Below, one piece after another: positions 42,854-49,982 of a DNA stretch of 64,000 nt; position 1 is the stretch's first letter, and each line of letters begins with the position of its first letter. The notes under the pieces are model-generated. The model was not told the DNA's origin. It did not search any database and saw only the letters and a list, made by a program, of their open reading frames with translations. This DNA comes from Leisingera sp. NJS204. Its GTDB lineage: Bacteria; Pseudomonadota; Alphaproteobacteria; Rhodobacterales; Rhodobacteraceae. The position numbers and the translations under genes are program-made. The DNA lies in assembly GCF_004123675.1 (NCBI RefSeq), contig NZ_CP035422.1, positions 1 through 64,000 of the forward strand, read 5' to 3'.

Positions 42854-43324
42854 TCAGGCTGACTGATGGGACCGCGGATCGTTGAGGATCCTCGCGCCGA
42901 GCCCTTCGACCATGTCGATGTAGGTGGTCAGCGAGACGGACTTGCCGGAACCCGAAGGTTCAGGGTCAACCGATCCGTCCCGCGCCACGCACGGCAAGTT
43001 CGCGAAGGCGATGACGTCACTGATGGGTCGGATATCGATGAACGGGGTTCCTCGTGCGACCGCAAGAGTGGCCAAGGGAAAGCGCTCGATCAGCGCGAAG
43101 GTCGAAACGGTGGTCCAGCCGAGATGGATGAATGTCCCGCCCTCTCCGCAGATCACATGCGCGTTTGGTAATGACGCGGCCTGCTTCAGATAGCCGAGAT
43201 CACGCAGGACGGTCTGGCGTTCGAGCCGCTGTGCCAGCAACGTCTGGCCAGTTCGGCGCAACTCTCTATGCCGCCACCACGAGGCAGCGGTTGCGCGGAG
43301 CACGCGCAAGACACCTGTTTGCAT
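42854..43324 (-). CDS. Hypothetical protein upstream of ardC
   Basis: A 156-residue protein, start chosen at ATG 43324 with AAGGGC upstream; ATG 43339 has no clear RBS. The N-terminus has a basic helical segment (ATAASWWRHRELRRTGQTLL). The centre contains HVICGEGGTFIHLGW and FALIERFPLATLAVARGTPFID. No signal peptide or metal motif is convincing, and the family is not recognised. It lies 40 bases before ardC in the same direction and carries its own leader motif, so it may head the ardC operon. Confidence 0.6.
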   Translation of the reverse strand: MQTGVLRVLRATAASWWRHRELRRTGQTLLAQRLERQTVLRDLGYLKQAASLPNAHVICGEGGTFIHLGWTTVSTFALIERFPLATLAVARGTPFIDIRPISDVIAFANLPCVARDGSVDPEPSGSGKSVSLTTYIDMVEGLGARILNDPRSHQSA

Positions 43325-43409
43325 GGGAATGCCCTTCATCAGGAAAGACAGACCGGAATCCGGCCCGGACCCATCTGAGGGACCCCAAAGGTCCTCATCC
43401 GTCAGTCAC

Positions 43410-43440
43410 AAAACCCGAAGAACACTTTCTCTTTTTTCGG
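43410..43440 (-). repeat. Recurring leader motif, copy 5 (upstream of the 43324 gene)
   Basis: The minus strand reads CCGAAAAAAGAGAAAGTGTT then CTTCGGGTTTTGTG about 90-115 bases before the gene. CCGAA and TTCGG pair, followed by GTTTTG. It is the most divergent copy. Confidence 0.45.
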
Positions 43441-43513
43441 CCCCTTTGGGCACACAACAAAACCGAAAAGCCCGGCACATCTGCCGAAGCCATTGATTTC
43501 ATGCAGCAATTCT

Positions 43514-43629
43514 AGATCGGCAACCAAGATCGGCAACCAAGATCGGCAACGCATATCGGCAAAACCTTGCTTAAAAGTACAAAATGTGTTTATTTTTCAA
43601 TTACTTTGCAAACATGGAAGATCGGCAAA
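43514..43629 (+). repeat. Iterated ATCGGCAA repeats upstream of fic
   Basis: Three consecutive 13-base units AGATCGGCAACCA begin at 43514, 43527 and 43540 (the last incomplete). A fourth core copy ATCGGCAA lies at 43555-43562 and a fifth at 43621-43628, directly in front of the fic ATG at 43630. The 13-base period and the fifth copy at the start codon suggest operator sites for a DNA-binding protein. Confidence 0.75.
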
Positions 43630-44832
43630 ATGCTGGAAACACCCGCCAGGATCGAACCCTGCTTCTTCGAGGAGCATATTCCGACAGAACTGGCAGACCT
43701 TTCGGTCGACATCCAGAGGGAAGCCACCGGGCTGGGACAAGGGTTGCATCCTGACAGCGCAGCCGAACTTGCCGATCTCGTCCGTGTGATGAACTGCTAC
43801 TACTCCAACCTGATCGAAGGACACAACACGCGCCCCCGCGACATCGAAAGGGCGCTGGCTGGCGCCGAGCTTGAGGAAGAAACCCGTCCCCTCGCCCTTG
43901 AGGCCCGGGCGCACGTCATCGTTCAACGGGCCATCGACGAGATGCATCGCAAGGGCACCCTGCCCCGCCCCACATCCGTCGAATTCCTGACTTGGGTCCA
44001 TAAGAGCTTCTACGACGAGATGCCGGATGAGTTTCGGGTCATCGAACATCCCGACGGCACACAAGAGCCCATCGTTCCGGGACGCATGCGCCAGGATGAT
44101 GATCGGGAAGTTGCGGTCGGGCGCCACCTACCTCCTTCATCGTCGCGCGTCGCGGCATTCATGGACCATTTCGACAAACGATTTCAGATTGCGGCGCGGT
44201 CTTCGAGCGGACGGATCATCGCGATCGCCTCTGCGCATCACCGGCTCAACTACATCCACCCTTTCCCGGATGGTAACGGCCGTGTCAGCAGACTGATGTC
44301 TCATGCCATGGCCCTCACAGCGGGGATTGGTGGCCAAGGGCTCTGGTCCGTATCACGTGGGCTGGCCCGCGGGCTAACCGATCGGGGCGAGTACAAACGG
44401 ATGATGGATCTGGCCGACAGTCCACGCCGCGGAGACCGCGACGGACGGGGGAACCTGTCAGAAGCGGCACTGAAGACGTTTAGTGAATGGTTCCTAAAGG
44501 TGACGCTCGACCAGATCACCTTCTCAGCAAGATTGTTCGATCTCGGCGGACTAGACCAACGGTATCGTCGTCTTGTTGCAGATACCATCGATGACAAGCG
44601 AGCGCCGGAACTAATCTCGGCGGTTCTTCGGCATGGGGCACTGGAACGAGGCGATGCGCAGATTGTGCTCAAGACGTCCGAGCGTACTGCTCGCAACACG
44701 CTGAGTAAACTGACCGCCGCCGGATACCTGAGGTCCGCCTCGCCGAAGACGCCGGTTCGGTTGGCGTTTCCGTTGGATTATCGAGAGCGGCTCTTTCCAA
44801 ACCTCTTTGGAGACGGTGACCTCCCACAATAA
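43630..44832 (+). CDS. Fic-domain AMP-transferase-type protein with C-terminal winged helix
   Basis: A 400-residue Fic protein starting at ATG 43630 (GGAAG upstream); a TTG start at 43567 is less likely. The N-terminal helix carries the class II inhibitory motif SNLIEG (S/TxxxEG). The catalytic core is HPFPDGNGRVSR, intact, with the upstream flap PDEFRVIEHPDGTQEPIVPG. The C-terminal 80 residues form a winged helix-turn-helix (IVLKTSERTARNTLSKLTAAGYL). Fic enzymes modify target proteins, usually by AMPylation. It is divergent from the ardC-side block and next to repC; repeats at 43514-43629 may bind its own wHTH domain. Confidence 0.9.
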   Translation: MLETPARIEPCFFEEHIPTELADLSVDIQREATGLGQGLHPDSAAELADLVRVMNCYYSNLIEGHNTRPRDIERALAGAELEEETRPLALEARAHVIVQRAIDEMHRKGTLPRPTSVEFLTWVHKSFYDEMPDEFRVIEHPDGTQEPIVPGRMRQDDDREVAVGRHLPPSSSRVAAFMDHFDKRFQIAARSSSGRIIAIASAHHRLNYIHPFPDGNGRVSRLMSHAMALTAGIGGQGLWSVSRGLARGLTDRGEYKRMMDLADSPRRGDRDGRGNLSEAALKTFSEWFLKVTLDQITFSARLFDLGGLDQRYRRLVADTIDDKRAPELISAVLRHGALERGDAQIVLKTSERTARNTLSKLTAAGYLRSASPKTPVRLAFPLDYRERLFPNLFGDGDLPQ

Positions 44833-44918
44833 CTTTAGGCATTTAGGGTGTAATGCCTGGCCGCCGATTTCTTCCATGGGCGGCCAGATTTTCATCAAGG
44901 CTTGCTCATGTGTCACTT

Positions 44919-44934
44919 GTCCACCGCGGTGGAC
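44919..44934. promoter_or_regulatory. parS-like palindrome 1
   Basis: GTCCACCGCGGTGGAC is a perfect 16-base palindrome in the fic-repC intergenic region (44833-45044). An identical copy lies 109 bases away next to the repC stop. In repABC plasmids the RepB centromere sites are 16-base palindromes near the rep genes. Confidence 0.7.
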
Positions 44935-45027
44935 ATCTGCTGGTCTGAGATAAACTGAAGAACCACCACGCGCCGCTATGTGCGTTTGGACAGTTTTGGT
45001 TGCCACAAGCGCCGATTCTCGTTCGAA

Positions 45028-45043
45028 GTCCACCGCGGTGGAC
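45028..45043. promoter_or_regulatory. parS-like palindrome 2
   Basis: A second identical copy of GTCCACCGCGGTGGAC ends one base before the repC stop codon on the minus strand. Both copies are followed by AT, so 18 bases are shared. Confidence 0.7.
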
Positions 45044-45044
45044 A

Positions 45045-46100
45045 TTAGACAGTTCGCTCATTGTTTTCGGACAGTCGCTTGATCAAAGCTAATGGATCAA
45101 ATTGGTTTTGCCTTTGACCCAGGGTGATACTGTGAAAATACGCTGCAAAATCCCTGATGCGTTTTCCAAGCTGTAGCATGATGAAGATCGCGCATGACGC
45201 TTTCTGAGCTCCTACAGCATTCTTGGCTTTCTCGAAAGTCTCTGGGTGAATGCCCATCATGGGTGCAAGTGTTCGAGCATGGTTTTCAATGTCCAACCAG
45301 TTTCTAAGTCTCTCTGTGGAGAACGATGTCGCCTGATCGCAGACTGAGGTCAGCAAGTCTGGTTTCAGGGCCTCAAGGCCTATGTTGCTATCTAAATCTT
45401 TTTTTTCTTCTTCAGACTTAGATTGATGCCGGACAGTTTGTCCGTCATTGGCGGGCAATTCCATAGTTTCAGGCGGGTCATCCGGGGTAGACAAACTCTG
45501 GCATTCTGCATCTGTATTGGCGAGCAGAGCGTGGTATTCGGGGAGGCTCAGCTTCCTGCGTAGAGCTTTCCGTGCGTGGTTGATGAATGCGTTGCTAGGA
45601 TCGTGCTCTTCCAAATGGGCGAGCTTTGTAAGGATCTGTTTGCGGACAAATATCCGATCTCGCCGGTTATTCTCCATCTCTTGCGCGATGGCTATAAGCT
45701 CGCTCGCACGTTGGAGCAGGGGGGTGAGAGACAATCCATAACTGATGCACTCCCCGCCGGATGAGCGAACGCGGTAGCGCTTTCGGTTCGAGCTGTCATT
45801 GCGCTTGATGAATCCGAGTTCAACGAAGCGGTTGATGTGCCTCCGGAGTGTCCGTTCGTCGATTCCGCCAACGCGCTGGCAAAGTGAATCGTTAGACGCA
45901 AAAACCGTTTCGCCATGGCCAGGTTTCAGAAAACTGAGCATTGCTTGAAGTGTCTGTATGTGGCCAGGACGTAGACCAAACACGCTGCGTGCATCTCTCA
46001 GGGCTCTGAAGATGGTCCAGACGTCGGTTTCAGATGGGGGAAATGAGCCGCGGGTTGCATCAGCACCTGCGGCTTCGATCGAGAGTTTTGTAAATGCCAT
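45045..46100 (-). CDS. repC: RepC replication initiator
   Basis: A 351-residue repABC-type initiator from ATG 46100 (MAFTKLSIEAAG); an upstream in-frame ATG at 46172 lies in the leader and is not used. The N-terminal DNA-binding half shows RALRDARSVFGLRPGHIQTLQAML, FASNDSLCQRVGGIDERTLRRHINRFVELGFIKRNDSSNRKR and CISYGLSLTPLL, typical RepC. The C-terminal domain ends with KNAVGAQKASCAIFIMLQLGKRI. RepC is needed for replication and the oriV of repABC plasmids usually lies within repC. Its expression is limited by the counter-transcribed RNA in the repB-repC gap. Confidence 0.93.
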   Translation of the reverse strand: MAFTKLSIEAAGADATRGSFPPSETDVWTIFRALRDARSVFGLRPGHIQTLQAMLSFLKPGHGETVFASNDSLCQRVGGIDERTLRRHINRFVELGFIKRNDSSNRKRYRVRSSGGECISYGLSLTPLLQRASELIAIAQEMENNRRDRIFVRKQILTKLAHLEEHDPSNAFINHARKALRRKLSLPEYHALLANTDAECQSLSTPDDPPETMELPANDGQTVRHQSKSEEEKKDLDSNIGLEALKPDLLTSVCDQATSFSTERLRNWLDIENHARTLAPMMGIHPETFEKAKNAVGAQKASCAIFIMLQLGKRIRDFAAYFHSITLGQRQNQFDPLALIKRLSENNERTV

Positions 46101-46201
46101 GGCTTGTTCACGACGACCGTTCGGCCCACAACTTCCCCGTCTCTTTCCTCGAATTTTCGCGGAAAAAGGCAAAAAATATCAGTCCACCGAATCGGTGACT
46201 C

Positions 46202-46290
46202 TTGACCGGTATGCTGGAGGTTGCTACATCAAAGATGCTAATCAGATGATGAGGGCTCTCCAGGGGAAACTTTGGGGGGCTCTTTTCTTT
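46202..46290 (+). ncRNA. repABC counter-transcribed RNA with promoter and terminator
   Basis: In the repB-repC gap, opposite the rep genes, a promoter with -35 TTGACC (46202-46207), 17-bp spacer and -10 TACATC (46225-46230) predicts a start near 46237. An intrinsic terminator follows: AGGGCTCTCCA (46252-46262) and TGGGGGGCTCT (46273-46283) pair over 11 positions, three of them G-U, with a 10-base loop, then TTTCTTT (46284-46290). The predicted RNA is about 54 nt. repABC plasmids encode an antisense RNA of about this size here, which represses repC and sets incompatibility. Confidence 0.8.
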
Positions 46291-46338
46291 CGGGTCTTCG
46301 CTTTTCTCCTCTGCTCGTGTTGCTCTGTGTGGCCTGGG

Positions 46339-47307
46339 TTAGGACCCAGAGCCTCTCTCATTCCGCCACTGTACGAAGAGTTGCAAAAGCGTAGCTTCCG
46401 CGTGCTCTTCGAGCCATTGGCCGAATTCTGGATTGTCCTTCTTGGTGACCTTGAGCGCGATCGCCTTCTCATCGATTGTCAGCGTGCCCAATGAACTGCC
46501 GTTCTCATCATTGATGACCGAAGTCAGCCCACGATTGGGCGGCTTCTTGTCGCTACGTGCTTTGCTCGAGCAAGCCGAATAGACCGCTTGGAACTTTTCG
46601 GAACTAGGAGTGTCGTCGGGCAGGGCGGCGAGCGCCTCTTTGGCGATGTCCACCAAATCTACCTTCACCGACAAGGCAGCTAGATCACCCCACTGCCGTC
46701 GTCCGATCCCATGTGCTGGCCCGATGAGTTGAACAAGACCGTCTGGCAGTTGTTCTATGACGACCCTGTGGTTGGATACGCCTTGCCGGGTCAGACCTAG
46801 AGCATCTTGAATGACACCGGGTTTGTACCCGGATTCTTGCATCTCTTTGATAAAAAGAGACTTTTCTATAAAAGACGGATCAAGCCTGAGGTTGTTCTCC
46901 TGGCCTTGAGCGATCAGAGATGCGTCATCGTCCAAGGTTCGAACAATTGCCTTGACCGTTCCACCGACCTTACGGATCGCCGCAAGCCTGCGGCGGCCGT
47001 AGATGATGCGGTATCTGTCCGGTTGGGCTGATGGACGGACCATGATGGGCACTTGTTGGCCATGCTTGCGAATGCTCTCGGCCAACTCATCGATACTGGA
47101 ATCTTCCAGCACCAACCGATCGCGCAGCCCATCCATGTCAATCTGATCGGGTTCGATATCGCGAATCGAGTTTGCTGTGATCTCGCGCAAAGAGTCGCGC
47201 AATCCTCCAACAGATCCCGGCAGCTTTGCCGCTTTTGGCGGGGTAGGGGAGGGGGCTCCGCTCTCCGTCTCATTCCTTGGAGGCTGGTTGAAGATGTTTC
47301 GGGCCAT
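46339..47307 (-). CDS. repB: RepB partition protein
   Basis: A 322-residue ParB-type centromere-binding protein. It starts at ATG 47307, sharing one base with the repA stop (TGATG). The ParB domain has DSSIDELAESIRKHGQQVPIMVRP, YRIIYGRRRLAAIRKVG and AQGQENNLRLDPSFIEKSLFI. A helix-turn-helix follows (IQDALGLTRQGVSNHRVVIEQLP). The C-terminal third is for dimerisation. With RepA it segregates the plasmid by binding parS; the perfect 16-base palindromes near repC are the best candidates in the window. Confidence 0.93.
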   Translation of the reverse strand: MARNIFNQPPRNETESGAPSPTPPKAAKLPGSVGGLRDSLREITANSIRDIEPDQIDMDGLRDRLVLEDSSIDELAESIRKHGQQVPIMVRPSAQPDRYRIIYGRRRLAAIRKVGGTVKAIVRTLDDDASLIAQGQENNLRLDPSFIEKSLFIKEMQESGYKPGVIQDALGLTRQGVSNHRVVIEQLPDGLVQLIGPAHGIGRRQWGDLAALSVKVDLVDIAKEALAALPDDTPSSEKFQAVYSACSSKARSDKKPPNRGLTSVINDENGSSLGTLTIDEKAIALKVTKKDNPEFGQWLEEHAEATLLQLFVQWRNERGSGS

Positions 47308-48506
47308 CAGCGACGCCCCCATGCCATTTGGATCGTCTGCTCTAGCTCATCGCCAACGCCATTCACGCTGGTCAGGGCGCGATCAATTGTCTTTCTGATG
47401 AATTGGCTTGGATCGACTTCGTAGACGGTCTGCTGGGTCATCCCCGCGTCGGAGATCGCCGTAGACTTCAGCATTGGCTCTGTCATGACCTGACCTGCCA
47501 GAATTGATCTCAGGTAGCCTGCCATTTGGGTCTGCGGACCGTCCGACGGTTCATATCTGGTAATCAGGAACTTGACAAAATCCCATGTGACACGCCGACC
47601 GATGGCTTCCTCCACGGCCTTGACCGTTTCTGAAGCAAGCTTCAGGAATTGGCTCATGGATGCGATGTCAAGCATGCCAGGTACCACGGTAACCAAAAGC
47701 CCCGTCGACGCTGCCAGCGCAGTCAGGGTTAGAAACCCAAGCTGAGGCGGGCAGTCGATCAGGACGATGTCGTAGTTTGCCTCAACCTCTTCAAGCGCCA
47801 AGGCGAGGCGCTCTGCAAAGATGGGCTGTACGCGACGGGCGAGAGCGTTTGCGGTCTCGGTTTCGTACTCCGAGAGCATCAAACCGGCGGGCACCATGTC
47901 GAGCTTATGGAAGTAGGTCTTTTGGATGACGTTCGAGAGAGGAACTTGGTCCTCATATCTCAAAGCATCATAGATTGTGCCGCCATCGGCGAACTCAAGC
48001 TCGGGCCGAAAGCCGAAAAACGTGGTCAAACTTGCTTGCGGATCGAGGTCTAGGACCAGCACGCGGTAACCGCGCAAGGCATACCTTTGCGCAAGATGAA
48101 TCGTTGTAGTAGTCTTTGATGAGCCGCCTTTGAAGTTGACGACGGATATCACCTGGAGACGATCGCCATCACGTCGACCTGGGCGGTAGCTTTCTGCGTT
48201 CTTTCCAGTGCGTCCAAGAACATCGCGCAACTCATCAATCTCTTGGGCTGTGTAGAACCGGTGTCCGCGGTTGTCTGTATGCACTTCCGGGAAGCTGCCG
48301 TCCTTGTGCCGGTTGCGCAGGTTAGATGTGCTTACGCGCAGGAGGCCGGCGACTTCGGTGGAACTGAAGCGACGTAGGGACTTTCGTTCTTCGGGTTCGA
48401 AAGCGATCTTCATCTGGCGATCCAAAGACTCAGCCAGATTGTTGGCAAATGCTCCGATATCGGAAGAGCCTATGCCTTGCGTGTATCCAATGTTACGATC
48501 ATCCAT
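47307..48506 (-). CDS. repA: RepA partition ATPase (ParA)
   Basis: A 399-residue ParA-type ATPase and operon repressor. The N-terminal 110 residues carry a helix-turn-helix (FSSTEVAGLLRVSTSNLRNRHK). The deviant Walker A is NFKGGSSKTTTTIHLAQ, then LDLDPQASLTTFFG, Walker B IVLIDCPPQLGFLTL and the terminal VYEVDPSQFIRKT. RepA moves RepB-bound DNA and represses the rep operon through a site upstream. Its start at 48506 is followed on the minus strand by repB and repC. Confidence 0.95.
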   Translation of the reverse strand: MDDRNIGYTQGIGSSDIGAFANNLAESLDRQMKIAFEPEERKSLRRFSSTEVAGLLRVSTSNLRNRHKDGSFPEVHTDNRGHRFYTAQEIDELRDVLGRTGKNAESYRPGRRDGDRLQVISVVNFKGGSSKTTTTIHLAQRYALRGYRVLVLDLDPQASLTTFFGFRPELEFADGGTIYDALRYEDQVPLSNVIQKTYFHKLDMVPAGLMLSEYETETANALARRVQPIFAERLALALEEVEANYDIVLIDCPPQLGFLTLTALAASTGLLVTVVPGMLDIASMSQFLKLASETVKAVEEAIGRRVTWDFVKFLITRYEPSDGPQTQMAGYLRSILAGQVMTEPMLKSTAISDAGMTQQTVYEVDPSQFIRKTIDRALTSVNGVGDELEQTIQMAWGRR

Positions 48507-48546
48507 GTCCTGCCGCCCACTCTCGGCCTCTGTTGAGGCTCTTAGT

Positions 48547-48593
48547 CATTCTGACGGTGTACAGCGTGTCTGACGCGTTTTGCCGTCAGAATG
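48547..48593. promoter_or_regulatory. Inverted-repeat operator upstream of repA
   Basis: Perfect 11-base arms CATTCTGACGG (48547-48557) and CCGTCAGAATG (48583-48593) flank a 25-base spacer that contains another TCTGACG word. It lies 41-87 bases before the repA start, where RepA/RepB autorepression sites are usually found. Confidence 0.65.
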
Positions 48594-48647
48594 GGAATGC
48601 CACGATCCAGTGAGTCCGGCAAGAAGAATCTAAATGTAGTGTGAAAG

Positions 48648-48673
48648 TTATCCACAACACCTATAGGTGTTGT
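48648..48673. promoter_or_regulatory. DnaA box adjoining 20-base palindrome
   Basis: TTATCCACA (48648-48656) matches the strict DnaA box consensus. It overlaps by three bases the perfect palindrome ACAACACCTATAGGTGTTGT (48654-48673), followed by an AT-rich stretch to about 48720. The element is about 140 bases upstream of repA; no gene lies between 48507 and 48847. Confidence 0.6.
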
Positions 48674-48847
48674 CGTGTAAAAAACTCAGCAAGTCATTGA
48701 TATAGATATATTAAATGCAGATCTAACCAAATCGAGCCGCTACTCTGTTGAGTTGGCATATTAGCAGCTAACCCCAAGCAACTAATGGCACTTTCTGCCT
48801 CCTGCGGAGTTTTCTCCCGGTGAAATTTTTTGGATTCGGGTCAGAAG

Positions 48848-49756
48848 CTACATCTGATTTTGGCTCGATTCGTACGGCATGAGGCCAAGTCGTTCCGCCC
48901 GCTCCAACAGCATTTTCACCGAAGACGGCTGCCATCTTGTTCGGCCACGAGGCGTGCGTTCGCGCATCGCTTCCAGCCGGGTGCAGATCGCCTGAAGCGT
49001 GATGTCGGGGTCCGCGCCCTTGATGCCGGCGACGATGGCGGGCAGACGGTCGTCGGTTTCGCGGCGCCCGGCGCGGGCTAGCACCTCGGCCGGCAGGAAG
49101 CCGTCGCCGACATAGGCCTTCACAGCGCGCAAGAGACGGCTTTGGGTCCAGCGACGCGCCTCGGGCAAGGGGCCGTTGATGATGCGCACCACGTCTTCCC
49201 AGGCCAAGTCGGGTCGCAACCGGCGCACATGGGGCACCCAATCTTGTGCCGTCTCGTTCAGACGCTCCATGTAGCCGTCTTGTCGCGCCAGCCGTACTTT
49301 GCGAAGAGCAGCAGGGTCTTTGGCCCGCAGTCCAGGGTTCCCGCCGACCCGGCCCTTGGTACGGGCGCTCGCCAGCCCTGCTTTGGTACGTTCCCGGATC
49401 AGCGCCCGCTCGAACTCGGCCGCGGCGCCCAGAACCTGCAGCGTGAACTTGCCTTGCGGGGATCCGGTGTCGATCGGGTCCTGAATGGAACGAAAGAACG
49501 CCCCCTTGGCCTCCAACCGTTCGATCACCTCGAGAAGGTGCGACAGAGACCGTGCGAGCCGGTCGATCCGTACGACAACCAGCGTGTCGCCCTTGCTAAT
49601 GCGCTCCAGCAAGCGGGCAAGCACCGGCCGGGCACGATTGCCGCCTGAGGCGTGCTCTTCGAAGATCTCGACGCATCCCGCAGTTTGCAGGGCCTCAGAC
49701 TGGGGCAGGGGGGTCTGATCCTCTGTGGATACGCGCGCATAGCCTATCAGGGGCAT
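48848..49756 (-). CDS. Serine recombinase/resolvase with extended C-terminus
   Basis: A 302-residue serine recombinase. The catalytic domain starts MPLIGYARVSTEDQ (Ser10), with VVRIDRLARSLSHLL and the helix IQDPIDTGSPQGKFTLQVLGAAAEFERALI; cofactor arginines in RLARS are in place. Ordinary resolvases end near 190 residues with a helix-turn-helix; here about 110 additional residues follow, including two Trp/Arg-rich repeats (LRPDLAWEDVVRIINGPLPEARRWTQSRLLRAVKAY and a similar downstream stretch, given in part). It likely resolves plasmid multimers or belongs to a degraded transposon. Short repeats upstream at 49764-49808 resemble binding sites. Confidence 0.9.
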   Translation of the reverse strand: MPLIGYARVSTEDQTPLPQSEALQTAGCVEIFEEHASGGNRARPVLARLLERISKGDTLVVVRIDRLARSLSHLLEVIERLEAKGAFFRSIQDPIDTGSPQGKFTLQVLGAAAEFERALIRERTKAGLASARTKGRVGGNPGLRAKDPAALRKVRLARQDGYMERLNETAQDWVPHVRRLRPDLAWEDVVRIINGPLPEARRWTQSRLLRAVKAYVGDGFLPAEVLARAGRRETDDRLPAIVAGIKGADPDITLQAICTRLEAMRERTPRGRTRWQPSSVKMLLERAERLGLMPYESSQNQM

Positions 49757-49763
49757 GAAAATC

Positions 49764-49808
49764 GGCCGTTTGCAATTTCATATACCGTTACTAAACGACC
49801 GTTTGTAA
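49764..49808 (+). repeat. Resolvase-associated repeats (res-like)
   Basis: Three related words GGCCGTTTGCAA (49764-49775), TACCGTTACTAA (49783-49794) and GACCGTTTGTAA (49797-49808) lie just upstream of the resolvase start. They may be subsites of a res region or the resolvase operator. Confidence 0.45.
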
Positions 49809-49957
49809 ACGAATGCAACCGCTCTCTCTGTGGTGCTGCTCATCAAAAACCCCTTGGATTCCATACGCTGAGCGTGATCAGAGAGATCTCGCAGACCACC
49901 GCGCGCACGTGCTATATAAGGTGTGTGGGCGCACCCTGACAAAACACTTGGGTAAAA

Positions 49958-49979
49958 TGCAAAAGTGCCGTATTTTGCA
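49958..49979. promoter_or_regulatory. Inverted repeat at the start of the RHE_PE00001-type gene
   Basis: TGCAAAA (49958-49964) and TTTTGCA (49973-49979) with an eight-base centre lie three bases before ATG 49983. A TATATAAG -10-like box occurs about 40 bases upstream (49913-49920). The dyad would overlap the ribosome landing area and is a candidate autorepressor site. Confidence 0.45.
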
Positions 49980-49982
49980 CAT

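Noticed and set aside
43514-43562. Possible CRISPR-like repeat array
   Set aside because: Units are only 13 bases with no spacers and no cas genes; iterated binding sites are a better reading.
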